A stretch of 64,000 nucleotides of DNA from Paracoccus sp. C2R09 (lineage in GTDB: Bacteria; Pseudomonadota; Alphaproteobacteria; Rhodobacterales; Rhodobacteraceae), in assembly GCF_018860625.1 (NCBI RefSeq), contig NZ_JAHKQB010000001.1, forward strand, positions 1 to 64,000, given 5' to 3'. The notes beneath the pieces were generated by a model. It was given only the letters and a program-made list of their open reading frames with translations. It was not told the DNA's origin and searched no databases. A program made the position numbers and the translations under genes. Shown here piece after piece: positions 10,585 to 19,267 of this stretch. How positions within the stretch are numbered: the stretch's first letter is position 1; each line of letters starts with the position of its first letter.

Positions 10585-11565
10585 TTATTCCGCCGAGGCG
10601 CGGATCTGTTCGATCAGCTCGCCCAGTTCGGGATTGGCTTCCTTCGCCTCGTCGTACATGGGCTGCACGGCCTCGATGAAGGGGGCCTTGTCCACCTCGT
10701 GGATCTCGACACCCATCTCGGACTGCGCCTCCTCGATGGCGGCGTCCGAGGCCTCCTTCCAGGCGGCGGTATGGGACACCATCGAATTGTAGGCGGCCGT
10801 GGACAGGGCTTCCTGTTCTTCGGCGCTCAGCCCGTCCCATGCGCAGTTCGAGATGAACACGACCGAGGGGATCAGCGTGTGCTCGTCCAACGAGAAGTGC
10901 TTGGCGACCTCGCCATGGCGGGCGGTGGTCAGCGCGGTGGGGTTGTTCTCGGCCCCGTCCACGACGCCCTGCTGAAGCGCGGAATACAGCTCTCCCCAGC
11001 CGATGGGCGTGGGGTTGCCGCCCAGCAGTTCGACCATGCGCACCGCCGAGGGGCTGGGCTGGACGCGGATCTTCATGCCTTCCAGATCGGCGGGCGAGTT
11101 GATCGCCTTGTTCGTATAGAAGGACCGCGCACCCTCGGTATAGTAGGCCAGCCCGTGGATGCCGTTCTCGATGCCGGATTCCAGGATCCGCTTGCCGATG
11201 TCGCCGGTGATCACCTTGTCGAAATGTTCCTCGCTGGCGAACATGTAGGGCAGGTTGAACACGGCATAGGACGGCACGAAGGCTTCCAGCTCCGCTGCGT
11301 TCGAACGCGCCATGTCCAACGAGCAGTTCTGCACCTGTTCGGTGGATTCGCGCTGCGTGCCCAGCTGGCCGTTGGCATAGATGCGGATCTTCAGATCGCC
11401 GCCCGTGGCCTCCTCGACCTCGTCGGCCATCTTCTGCATCGAGATGTGGACGGGGTGGTCCTCGGGGTTGTTGTGGTTCAGGCGCAGGGTCTTGGCCTGT
11501 GCGGCGGCGGTCATAGTCAGCAGTGCAAGCGCGGTGCCTGCGGCCAGCTTGGTGGCGATCTTCAT
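10585..11565 (-). CDS. TRAP transporter substrate-binding protein (DctP family)
   Basis: This periplasmic protein delivers an acidic sugar to the TRAP permease encoded divergently. It is 326 aa. The start is set by a strong ribosome binding site (GGGAGGG) and a signal peptide, with cleavage likely after AAAQA near residue 24. Family signatures include GMKIRV, whose Arg typically salt-bridges the substrate carboxylate, and VDGAENNP. Longer upstream in-frame starts lack a signal peptide and were rejected. The binding protein heads its own operon with the glucuronidase, while its permease genes are on the opposite strand. Glucuronide or glucuronate as substrate is inferred from the neighbours. 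Confidence 0.9.
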   Translation of the reverse strand: MKIATKLAAGTALALLTMTAAAQAKTLRLNHNNPEDHPVHISMQKMADEVEEATGGDLKIRIYANGQLGTQRESTEQVQNCSLDMARSNAAELEAFVPSYAVFNLPYMFASEEHFDKVITGDIGKRILESGIENGIHGLAYYTEGARSFYTNKAINSPADLEGMKIRVQPSPSAVRMVELLGGNPTPIGWGELYSALQQGVVDGAENNPTALTTARHGEVAKHFSLDEHTLIPSVVFISNCAWDGLSAEEQEALSTAAYNSMVSHTAAWKEASDAAIEEAQSEMGVEIHEVDKAPFIEAVQPMYDEAKEANPELGELIEQIRASAE

Positions 11566-11650
11566 CCCTATCCCTCCCGATAAGATGCGCGGCACCGTCG
11601 GGTGCCCGTGAATGTCGTGGCGTGATTTGATCCGCCAATCCGGGTTCTTG

Positions 11651-11682
11651 TCAACCAGTTTGATAAATTGGTTGACCACTTT
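11651..11682. promoter_or_regulatory. UxuR-like GntR operator pair between divergent TRAP genes
   Basis: TCAACCA (11651-11657) and TGGTTGA (11669-11675) form a perfect 7-bp inverted repeat. The right half extends to AAATTGGTTGACCACTTT (11665-11682), close to the enterobacterial UxuR/ExuR site AAATTGGTATACCAATTT, with its own TGGT/ACCA dyad. The pair lies between the two divergent operons, where the GntR repressor of this locus could control both. Confidence 0.6.
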
Positions 11683-11774
11683 GATCATGAGGTTCATCTT
11701 CCCGCCATCCAGAGGAACCCTGCGGGAGGAGCGCGCAGCATGACCGACAGAACCCTTCGCCACCCGAGGCCGGC

Positions 11775-12302
11775 ATGAGACGGGTCGCGGATCTCGTGCT
11801 GCGCAGCGGCATCATCCTGGCCTTCGCCGTGCTTCTGGCCTGTGTCAGCTGGCAGGTGATCAGCCGTTACGTGCTGGGCACGCCTTCGACCGTCACCGAC
11901 GAACTGGCGCGCTTCATCTTCATGTGGCTGGCGCTGGTCGGCGGGGCCTTCACCTACGGGCAGGGGCGTCACCTCGCGATCGATTTCCTGCCCATGTCGG
12001 TCAAGGGCCGCAAGCGGCAGGCGACCGAGGCCGCCATCACCCTGCTGATCGCCGCATTCGCGCTGATCGTCATGGTCTGGGGCGGGTCGCAGCTGGTCCT
12101 GAAGACGCTGGCATCGGGGCAGATCTCGCCGTCGCTGCGCGTGCCGATGGGCTGGGTCTATGGCGCGGTGCCGGTCGCGGGGGCGATCATCACGGCCTAT
12201 GCGGGGGGCAACCTGCTGCGCATCGCGCAGGGCGAGGAGATCCTGAAGCCCGCCGACGAACTCTCGGTCGAGATGGCCGACACCGAGGAGAGCAAGCGAT
12301 GA
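11775..12302 (+). CDS. TRAP transporter small permease subunit (DctQ family)
   Basis: This 175-aa membrane protein has four predicted helices, at roughly residues 12-30, 45-62, 85-105 and 125-145. It has the family's EL-rich conserved loop (TVTDELARFIFMWLAL) after the first helix. DctQ pairs with DctM to form the sodium-driven import channel. It opens the plus-strand hexuronate operon, and its stop overlaps the DctM start by 4 bases (ATGA). Confidence 0.9.
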   Translation: MRRVADLVLRSGIILAFAVLLACVSWQVISRYVLGTPSTVTDELARFIFMWLALVGGAFTYGQGRHLAIDFLPMSVKGRKRQATEAAITLLIAAFALIVMVWGGSQLVLKTLASGQISPSLRVPMGWVYGAVPVAGAIITAYAGGNLLRIAQGEEILKPADELSVEMADTEESKR

Positions 12303-13600
12303 ATTCCGCCGCAATCGTCCTGTTCGGCAGCTTTGCCGCGATGATGGTGCTGGGCGTGCCCATCGCCTTTTCCATCGGTATCTCTGCGGCGCTGACCTTC
12401 CTGCTGTTCATGTCGTTGGACCAGACGATCTTCATCGTCGCCCAGCAGATGGTGTCGGGTCTGGACAGCTTCACCCTGCTGGCAATCCCCTTCTTCATCC
12501 TGGCGGGCAACATCATGAACCGGGGCGGCATCGCCTTGCGCCTGATCGAGTTCGCCAAGGTCCTGGGCGGTCGCCTGCCCGGCGCGCTGGCGCATTGCAA
12601 CGTCATCGCGAACATGATGTTCGGCGCGATATCGGGGTCGGCCGTCGCATCGGCTGCCGCCGTGGGGGGCGTCATGGCGCCGCTGCAGCGCAAGGAGGGA
12701 TACGATCCGGCATATTCGGCCGCGGTCAACATCGCCTCCAGCCCGACGGGCCTGCTGATCCCGCCCTCGACCACGCTGATCGTCTTCTCGCTGATCACCG
12801 GGGGCACGTCGATTTCAGCCCTGTTCGTCGCGGGTTACCTGCCGGGCATCCTGCTGGGCCTGTCGCTGATGGTCGTCGCGGGCATCATTGCCAAGAAGCG
12901 CGGATACCCGCTGGCCCTGCGCCCCAGCATGGCCGAGGTCCGTCACCGCACGCTGGACGCGATCCTGCCGCTGGGCCTGATCATCGTCATCATGGGCGGG
13001 ATCATCGCGGGCATCTTCACCGCGACCGAGGCCTCGGCCGTCGCCGTCATCTATTCGCTGTTCCTGGCACTGGTCTGGTACCGGGAACTGAAGCTGTCGG
13101 ACATGCCGCGCATCTTCCTCGAAAGCGCGATCACCACGACCATCGTGCTGCTGATGATCGGCACGTCCATCGCGATGTCGCGGGCCATGGCTTACGGCGA
13201 CATTCCCTTCGCGCTGTCGGACTGGCTGCTGTCGCTGTCGGACAACCCGATCGTGATCCTGCTGATCATCAATGCCGCGCTGCTGGTCGTCGGCACCTTC
13301 ATGGACATGACGCCCGCGCTGCTGATCTTCACGCCGATCTTCTATCCGGTGGTGCAGGATCTGGGCATGGACCCGGTCCATTTCGGCATCATGATGACGC
13401 TGAACCTGTCCATCGGCATCTGCACGCCGCCCGTGGGATCGGCGCTGTTCGTCGGCTGTTCGGTCGCGGGCGTTCCGATCCAGCGGGTGATCCGCCCGAT
13501 GCTGCCGCTCTATGCCGCGATGATCGTGCTGCTGCTGGCCGTGACCTTCATCCCCGAAATAAGCCTGGCGCTGCCGCGCTGGCTGGTAAACTACGGTTGA
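12299..13600 (+). CDS. TRAP transporter large permease subunit (DctM family)
   Basis: This 433-aa protein with about twelve membrane segments forms the transport channel. Conserved DctM stretches include LLAIPFFILAGNIMNRGG, MFGAISGSAVASAAAVGG, IPPSTTLIVF and GICTPPVGSALFVGC. Partners are the upstream DctQ and the divergently encoded DctP. The GH31 gene begins 4 bases after its stop, so the transporter and catabolic genes are one transcript. Confidence 0.93.
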   Translation: MNSAAIVLFGSFAAMMVLGVPIAFSIGISAALTFLLFMSLDQTIFIVAQQMVSGLDSFTLLAIPFFILAGNIMNRGGIALRLIEFAKVLGGRLPGALAHCNVIANMMFGAISGSAVASAAAVGGVMAPLQRKEGYDPAYSAAVNIASSPTGLLIPPSTTLIVFSLITGGTSISALFVAGYLPGILLGLSLMVVAGIIAKKRGYPLALRPSMAEVRHRTLDAILPLGLIIVIMGGIIAGIFTATEASAVAVIYSLFLALVWYRELKLSDMPRIFLESAITTTIVLLMIGTSIAMSRAMAYGDIPFALSDWLLSLSDNPIVILLIINAALLVVGTFMDMTPALLIFTPIFYPVVQDLGMDPVHFGIMMTLNLSIGICTPPVGSALFVGCSVAGVPIQRVIRPMLPLYAAMIVLLLAVTFIPEISLALPRWLVNYG

Positions 13601-13604
13601 GATC

Positions 13605-15989
13605 ATGAAGACCCTCAAGGACTGGACCCTGCAGGGGCGGGACGGCGCCGCCGTCACCCTGCTGACCGATGGCGGACGCCGGATGCGCATCGCCGTGCTG
13701 GAACGCGACCTGATCCGCGTGTCGCTGACCGGGCGGGACGGCTGGCGGCTGGGGCGCAGCTGGTCGGTGGCCCCGAACGGCGACGTGCCGTTCGAAGGAC
13801 GCTCGCGCGACGATCTGACGGGCTTCTCCTGCCCCGATTACGACCTGTCGGACACGGATGAGGGGCTGGTGATCGACACCGGCACGCTGCGGCTGCAGGT
13901 GCTGCGGCCGCTGCAACTGGTCTGGCAGGCCAAGGTCGGGGACGAATGGCGCGTCTTCGCCAGTGATCGCCCGACAGGCGCCTACATGGCGGGCATCCGC
14001 GATCATGCGCATGGTCATTTCCTGCGCCGCCATCCGTCCGAACAGGTCTTCGGGCTGGGCGAGAAATCGGGCGACCTGGAACGCTCGGGCCGCCGGTTCG
14101 AGATGCGCAACCTGGATGCGATGGGCTATGACGCGGAACGCACCGATCCGCTGTACAAGCACATCCCCGTCACGCTGACCCGCACGCCGGATGCGGGGTC
14201 CTTCTCGGTCTTCTACGACAACCTTGCCTGCTGCTGGTTCGATCTGGGGAACGAGCTGGACAACTACCACGCCCCCTATCGCGCCTACCGGGCCGAGGAC
14301 GGGGACCTGGACTACTACATGGCCTGGTCGCCGGATCTGGCGGGGCTGACGCGCAGGCAGGCATGGCTGACGGGCGGCACCGCCTTCATGCCGCGCTGGG
14401 CGCTGGGGTATTCCGGTTCCACCATGAGCTATACCGACGCGCCGGACGCGCAGGCGCAGGTGCAGGGGTTCCTCGACCGGATCACCGAACACGCGCTGCC
14501 CTGCGACAGCTTCCAGATGTCGTCGGGCTATACCTCGATCGGGCCGAAGCGGTATGTCTTCAACTGGAACACCGACAAGTTCCCCGACATCGACGCCATG
14601 ACCGCGCGTTTCGCGGATGCCGACCTGCACCTGATCGCCAACATCAAGCCCTGCATGCTGCACGATCACCCGCGTTACGCCGAGGCCGCATCGGCGGGCC
14701 TGTTCATCCGCGACAGCGAGGCCGACCGGCCCGAGATCTCGGTCTTCTGGGACGACGAGGGGTCGCATCTGGACTTCACCAACCCCGCGACCATCGACTG
14801 GTGGAAGTCCAACGTGACCGCCCAGCTGCTGGAACACGGCATCGGGTCGACCTGGAACGACAACAACGAATACGAGATCTGGGACCGCGCCGCGCGATGC
14901 CACGGCTTCGGCGACCCGATCGACGTGGCGCTGATCCGTCCGCTGCAGCCGGTGCTGATGACGCGGGCCTCGCGCGATGCGCAGGCAGAACATGCGCCGC
15001 ATCTGCGCCCCTACCTGATCAGCCGTTCGGGCGCGCCGGGGATCCAGCGCTATGCCCAGACCTGGACGGGCGACAACCGCACCGACTGGAAGACGCTGCG
15101 CTACAACAACCGCATGGGGCTGGGCCTGTCCATGTCGGGGATCTTCAATATCGGCCATGACGTGGGCGGCTTCTCGGGGCCGCGTCCGGGGCCGGAACTG
15201 TTCCTGCGCTGGGTCCAGAACGGCATCTTCCACCCGCGTTTCACGATCCACAGCTGGAACGACGACGCGACCGTCAACGAACCCTGGATGTATCCCCGGA
15301 TCCTGCCCCATATCCGCGCGGCGCTGGCATTGCGGGGGCAGCTGATCCCCTATCTGTACACGCTGAGCTGGCAGGCCACGCAGGACCATCAGCCGATCCT
15401 GCGCCCGACGCTGGTGGAATACGAGGGCGACCCGGCCTGTCACGCGGAATGCGACGAGTTCATGCTGGGGCCGGACCTGCTGGTCGCCACCGTGATCGAG
15501 GAGGGCGCGACCACGCGCCGCCTGCATCTGCCCGACAATGGCAGCGGCTGGTGGGATTTCCACACCGGCGCATTCCATCGGGGCGGCCAGACGATCGAAC
15601 TGCCGGTCGATCTGGGCAGCATGCCGCTGTTCGTGCGCGCCGGTGCCGCGCTGCCCCTGTCAGGGGGCTGCGCCCGCGCCAAGCCGGAAACCGACACGAC
15701 CCGCCGCATCGCGCTGTTCCCCGCGCCGGGCGATTACCGCGACCGGGCGATGCTCTATGAAGATGACGGGGTGTCGGTCGATGCGCTGGCCGGCAACAAC
15801 TGCCGCCTGCTGATCGAGACCCGTGCGGATGCGGAGGTGATCGACGTCACGATCACCGCCCATGGCCCGTTCCGCCCGTTCTGGCCCGCGCTGGACCTGT
15901 CGCTGCCCGATGCCGAAACCCGCCCCCTGCGCGTGAACGGCCAGCCCGTCACCCGCATCGCGTTCGAGGATATTCCCCATGCAGATTGA
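13605..15989 (+). CDS. Glycoside hydrolase family 31 protein
   Basis: This is a 794-aa alpha-glycosidase of the GH31 clan, with an N-terminal beta-sandwich, a TIM barrel and C-terminal beta domains. The nucleophile Asp is in STWNDNNEYEIWD (around residue 423) and the acid/base Asp in WTGDN. The usual WxDMNE is replaced by WNDNNEYE, seen as far as I recall in a GH31 subgroup that includes alpha-galactosidases, so alpha-glucosidase should not be assumed. There is no signal peptide. Its position inside a glucuronide operon suggests it trims an alpha-linked sugar from an imported uronate-containing oligosaccharide; this is inference. Its last 11 bases overlap uxuB. Confidence 0.85.
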   Translation: MKTLKDWTLQGRDGAAVTLLTDGGRRMRIAVLERDLIRVSLTGRDGWRLGRSWSVAPNGDVPFEGRSRDDLTGFSCPDYDLSDTDEGLVIDTGTLRLQVLRPLQLVWQAKVGDEWRVFASDRPTGAYMAGIRDHAHGHFLRRHPSEQVFGLGEKSGDLERSGRRFEMRNLDAMGYDAERTDPLYKHIPVTLTRTPDAGSFSVFYDNLACCWFDLGNELDNYHAPYRAYRAEDGDLDYYMAWSPDLAGLTRRQAWLTGGTAFMPRWALGYSGSTMSYTDAPDAQAQVQGFLDRITEHALPCDSFQMSSGYTSIGPKRYVFNWNTDKFPDIDAMTARFADADLHLIANIKPCMLHDHPRYAEAASAGLFIRDSEADRPEISVFWDDEGSHLDFTNPATIDWWKSNVTAQLLEHGIGSTWNDNNEYEIWDRAARCHGFGDPIDVALIRPLQPVLMTRASRDAQAEHAPHLRPYLISRSGAPGIQRYAQTWTGDNRTDWKTLRYNNRMGLGLSMSGIFNIGHDVGGFSGPRPGPELFLRWVQNGIFHPRFTIHSWNDDATVNEPWMYPRILPHIRAALALRGQLIPYLYTLSWQATQDHQPILRPTLVEYEGDPACHAECDEFMLGPDLLVATVIEEGATTRRLHLPDNGSGWWDFHTGAFHRGGQTIELPVDLGSMPLFVRAGAALPLSGGCARAKPETDTTRRIALFPAPGDYRDRAMLYEDDGVSVDALAGNNCRLLIETRADAEVIDVTITAHGPFRPFWPALDLSLPDAETRPLRVNGQPVTRIAFEDIPHAD

Positions 15990-17415
15990 GACCCTCGCCC
16001 CCGCGCATGACCGCAAGGGCCTGCGCCCGCGCATCCTGCATATCGGCTTTGGCGCCTTCGCGCGGGCCCATCAGCTGGTCTACCTCGATCAGGTGCTGGC
16101 GGATGGCGGCGATTGGGGCGTCATCGCCTGCCGCCTGAATTCGGGCGTCGAGGATCTGGACGCGCTGGACGCGGCGAACGGCGTCTATCACGTGCTGGAG
16201 GCCGACGATCGGGGCATCGTCGCGCGGCCCGTCGGCGCGGTGGTGGGTTCGGTCCATCCCGTGCGCGACGGGATCGCGGCGGTGACGGGGCGGATCGCGG
16301 ACCCGGCGCTGGCGATCGTTTCGCTGACCATCACCGAAAAGGGCTATGCGCTGAAGGGCGACCGCCTTGACGCCGATCACGCGGGCATCAAGGCCGATCT
16401 GGCGAACCCCGATGCGCCCCGCACCGCCATCGGCGTCATCGTCGCGGGTCTGCGCGCACGCCGCGATGCGGGGCAGGGCGGGCTGACCGTGATGTCCTGC
16501 GACAACCTTCCCCATAACGGGCGGCTGGCCCGCGCCGCCGTCCTGGACTATGCGCGGCTGCTGGATGCCGATCTTGCCGACTGGATCGAGGCCAATGTCC
16601 GCTTTCCGGCCACGATGGTCGACCGCATCGTGCCCGCGCTGAACGACAAGGCGCTGGCGCTGATCGAGGATGCCACGGGCCGCCCCGATCCGAACAGCAT
16701 CCTGACCGAACCCTTCCGCCAATGGGTGATCGAGGACGACTTTGCCGCAGGCCGTCCCGCATTCGAGGATGCCGGCGCACAGATGGTCCGCGACGTCGCC
16801 CCGTTCGAGGAGATGAAGCTACGGATGCTGAACGGCAGCCATACGTTCCTGGCCTGTCTTGGCCAGCTTGCGGGATGCGAGACGGTGTCGGATTGCATGG
16901 ACGACAGGGTGCTGCGCGATGCCGCCCGCCGCCTGATGCTGACCGAACAGGCGCCGACGCTGCGCCCGCTGCCAGGCGTGGATATCGCGGACTATGCCGA
17001 CCAGCTGATCGCGCGCTTCGGCAACAGCACGTTGCAGCACCGGACGGCCCAGATCGCCACCGATACCAGCGCCAAGCTGCCGCAGCGCCTTGTCGCGCCC
17101 GCCGCGGCGCATCTGGCAGCCGACCGCGACTGGCCGCTGACCGCGCTGGCCATCGCGGGCTGGATGCGGCTGGTCCGACAGACCGTGGATGGCGGCGGCA
17201 GGCCCGCCGATCCGATGGCGGACAGGCTGGCGCAGGTGGTGGCCGATACGCAGGACGGCGGCGATTACGTCACCGCGATGCTGGCCCTGACCCAGGTCTT
17301 CCCGGTGGAACTGGCCGCCGATCCGCGTTTCTCGGCGCCCATCGCCAGCGCCTATCTGAACATCGCGCGGACCGGTGCCCGGACCGCCATCGCCAATGCC
17401 ATGGGGGCAGCATGA
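15979..17415 (+). CDS. uxuB: Fructuronate reductase UxuB (mannitol dehydrogenase family)
   Basis: UxuB reduces D-fructuronate to D-mannonate with NADH. The 478-aa protein starts with a dinucleotide-binding segment (RILHIGFGAFARAHQ, about residues 18-32) and carries the family stretch SLTITEKGYAL and the catalytic-domain motif KLRMLNGSHTFLA. The sequence alone places it in the mannitol/fructuronate/tagaturonate dehydrogenase family. The neighbours uxaC (isomerase) and uxuA (dehydratase) make fructuronate the natural substrate. It overlaps GH31 by 11 bases and uxaC by 4. Confidence 0.88.
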   Translation: MQIETLAPAHDRKGLRPRILHIGFGAFARAHQLVYLDQVLADGGDWGVIACRLNSGVEDLDALDAANGVYHVLEADDRGIVARPVGAVVGSVHPVRDGIAAVTGRIADPALAIVSLTITEKGYALKGDRLDADHAGIKADLANPDAPRTAIGVIVAGLRARRDAGQGGLTVMSCDNLPHNGRLARAAVLDYARLLDADLADWIEANVRFPATMVDRIVPALNDKALALIEDATGRPDPNSILTEPFRQWVIEDDFAAGRPAFEDAGAQMVRDVAPFEEMKLRMLNGSHTFLACLGQLAGCETVSDCMDDRVLRDAARRLMLTEQAPTLRPLPGVDIADYADQLIARFGNSTLQHRTAQIATDTSAKLPQRLVAPAAAHLAADRDWPLTALAIAGWMRLVRQTVDGGGRPADPMADRLAQVVADTQDGGDYVTAMLALTQVFPVELAADPRFSAPIASAYLNIARTGARTAIANAMGAA

Positions 17416-18827
17416 CCGAGTTTCTGGGACCAGACTTCCTTCTGGACACGCCCGCCGCGCAGCGCCTCTATCACGAGGTGGCGGCCGATCTGCCCATCGT
17501 CGATTACCACAACCACCTGCCCCCGTCCGAGATCGCGCAGGACCACCATTGGGACAATCTGGGGCAGCTGTGGCTGGCGCATGACCACTACAAGTGGCGC
17601 GTCATGCGGTGGGCCGGCATCCCCGAGGATCTGTGCACCGGCCCCGCCACCGACCGCCAGAAATTCGACGCCTTCGCCCGGGCCATGCCCGCGCTGGTGA
17701 TGAACCCCGTCCACCACTGGTCGCATCTGGAGCTGTGGCGCTTCTTCGGGCTGGACGGGACGGTCCTGTCGGCCCAGACCGCGGACCGTGTCTGGGATGT
17801 CGCGAATGCGGCGCTGCCGGGGCCGGATTTCGGCGCACGCGGCCTGCTGCGCCGGATGAAGGTGCGCTTCGTGGGCACGACCGACGATCCGCTGGACGAT
17901 CTGGCCCATCACCGTGCGATGCAGGGCGATCCCGAGCTGGTCGTGGCCCCCAGCTTCCGCCCCGATGCGGCCTTCAAGGTCGAGGATGAGGGCTTTGCCC
18001 CCTGGATCGCGCGGCTGGCCGAACTGACGGGGATCCGGATCGACGGCTTCGCACCCCTGATGCAGGCGTTGATCCGGCGGCTGGACGTCTTCGTCGATCA
18101 TGGTTGCCGCGCCGCCGATCATGGCATCGAACGGCTGGAGGCCGGCCCCGAATGGTCCGAGGATCAGCTGACCGCCGCCCTGACGCGCCGCCTTGCGGGC
18201 GAGGCGCCGACCACCGAGGAAGCCGCCGCGATCCGCTCGGCGCTGTTCGTCGGGCTGGGGCGCGCCTATGCCGAACGCGATATCGTCATGCAGCTGCATA
18301 TCGCGCCTTTGCGGAACAACCGCCAGCGCCTGCTGGACCGGGTGGGCCGCGATGCCGGGGCCGACAGCATGAACGATTTCGGCATCGCGCAGCCGCTGAA
18401 TGCGCTGCTGGACCGGCTGGACCGGACCGATCAGCTGCCGGAGATGGTGCTCTATTCCGTGAACCCCGCGCATAACGCGGTGCTGGCGACGACGGCGGGC
18501 AACTTCCAGGACGGATCGCGTCCCGGCAAGGTGCAGGTCGGCACCGCATGGTGGTTCAACGACCAGCTGGACGGGATGGAACGTCAGATGACGGACCTGG
18601 CGCAGATGGGCCTGATCTCGACCTTCCTTGGGATGCTGACCGACAGCCGATCCTTCCTGTCCTTCACGCGGCACGAATATTTCCGCCGCCTGCTGTGCCG
18701 CATGCTGGGGCGCCAGTTGCGCGACGGCCTGCTGCCCAACGACGATGCCGCGATGGACAGGCTGGTCCATGACATCTGCTGGGGAAATGCCGCGCGCAGG
18801 TTCCTTCCCGCCGATCGGCAGGGCTGA
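17412..18827 (+). CDS. uxaC: Glucuronate isomerase UxaC
   Basis: UxaC converts D-glucuronate to D-fructuronate (or galacturonate to tagaturonate). The 471-aa product has the amidohydrolase-like metal motif VDYHNHLPP near residue 31, then WLAHDHYKWRVMR, VRFVGTTDDP, MQLHIAPLRNNR, and near the C-terminus SFLSFTRHEYFRR, all typical of UxaC. It closes the plus-strand operon, starting inside an ATGA overlap with uxuB. Confidence 0.95.
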   Translation: MTEFLGPDFLLDTPAAQRLYHEVAADLPIVDYHNHLPPSEIAQDHHWDNLGQLWLAHDHYKWRVMRWAGIPEDLCTGPATDRQKFDAFARAMPALVMNPVHHWSHLELWRFFGLDGTVLSAQTADRVWDVANAALPGPDFGARGLLRRMKVRFVGTTDDPLDDLAHHRAMQGDPELVVAPSFRPDAAFKVEDEGFAPWIARLAELTGIRIDGFAPLMQALIRRLDVFVDHGCRAADHGIERLEAGPEWSEDQLTAALTRRLAGEAPTTEEAAAIRSALFVGLGRAYAERDIVMQLHIAPLRNNRQRLLDRVGRDAGADSMNDFGIAQPLNALLDRLDRTDQLPEMVLYSVNPAHNAVLATTAGNFQDGSRPGKVQVGTAWWFNDQLDGMERQMTDLAQMGLISTFLGMLTDSRSFLSFTRHEYFRRLLCRMLGRQLRDGLLPNDDAAMDRLVHDICWGNAARRFLPADRQG

Positions 18828-18836
18828 GAGGAACCC

Positions 18837-18890
18837 GTCGCATCGGGCCGTGTTGAGGGCAAGACAGTCCGAGGAGACGCCCGATGCGAC
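18837..18890 (+). promoter_or_regulatory. Hairpin enclosing the ribosome binding site and start codon of the next gene
   Basis: GTCGCATCGGGC (18837-18848) and GCCCGATGCGAC (18879-18890) are perfect 12-bp complements. The second arm contains the ATG of the small gene downstream, and the 30-base loop contains its GAGGAG ribosome binding site. In RNA this would hold the start codon in a stem. It could be a translational switch, an end hairpin for the uxaC operon, or an operator. Confidence 0.55.
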
Positions 18891-19105
18891 ACAAAGACAG
18901 CCTCATTCCCTTCCTGATCGGGGCGACCAGCGCGTTGCTGATCCGCCAGATCTGGGTGGCAAGCCTTCGCACCGGTCCGCGCCGCGACCTGATCGTGCGC
19001 GATGCCGGACCCGACCAGATGCGCGATGCCCCGCAGGACTGGGATATCGTCGACGAGGAGATGGACGAGAGCTTTCCGGCCAGCGATCCGCCCGCGAATT
19101 ACTGA
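18884..19105 (+). CDS. Small conserved-type protein with acidic FPASDPP tail
   Basis: This 73-aa protein has one hydrophobic segment near the N-terminus (SLIPFLIGATSALLIRQIW, about 6-24), a basic middle and an acidic tail, EEMDESFPASDPPANY. A tail of the form D-E-x-FPASDPP is, from memory, shared by many small alphaproteobacterial proteins of unknown role. A strong GAGGAG ribosome binding site precedes it. The start codon is inside a 12-bp stem. Probably membrane-anchored; function unknown. Confidence 0.75.
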   Translation: MRHKDSLIPFLIGATSALLIRQIWVASLRTGPRRDLIVRDAGPDQMRDAPQDWDIVDEEMDESFPASDPPANY

Positions 19106-19267
19106 ACGGACAGGCCGGGGAACCGCACCGGGGCTGCTTGTATTGCCGCCGCGGGTGGGTCCGTCTGCGTGAATGCGGTCAGGTGCCTTCCCGCTTGTCG
19201 CCGTGTCGTGGTAGCATCCCGGGTGCGGGGGCGTCGGTATCGCCACCATGACCGGGATCGTCGATGG

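Noticed and set aside
10481..11638. Second long minus-strand frame over the TRAP binding-protein gene
   Set aside because: It is out of phase with the DctP frame, has no signal peptide or motif, and reads as Arg/Gly/His-rich shadow sequence.
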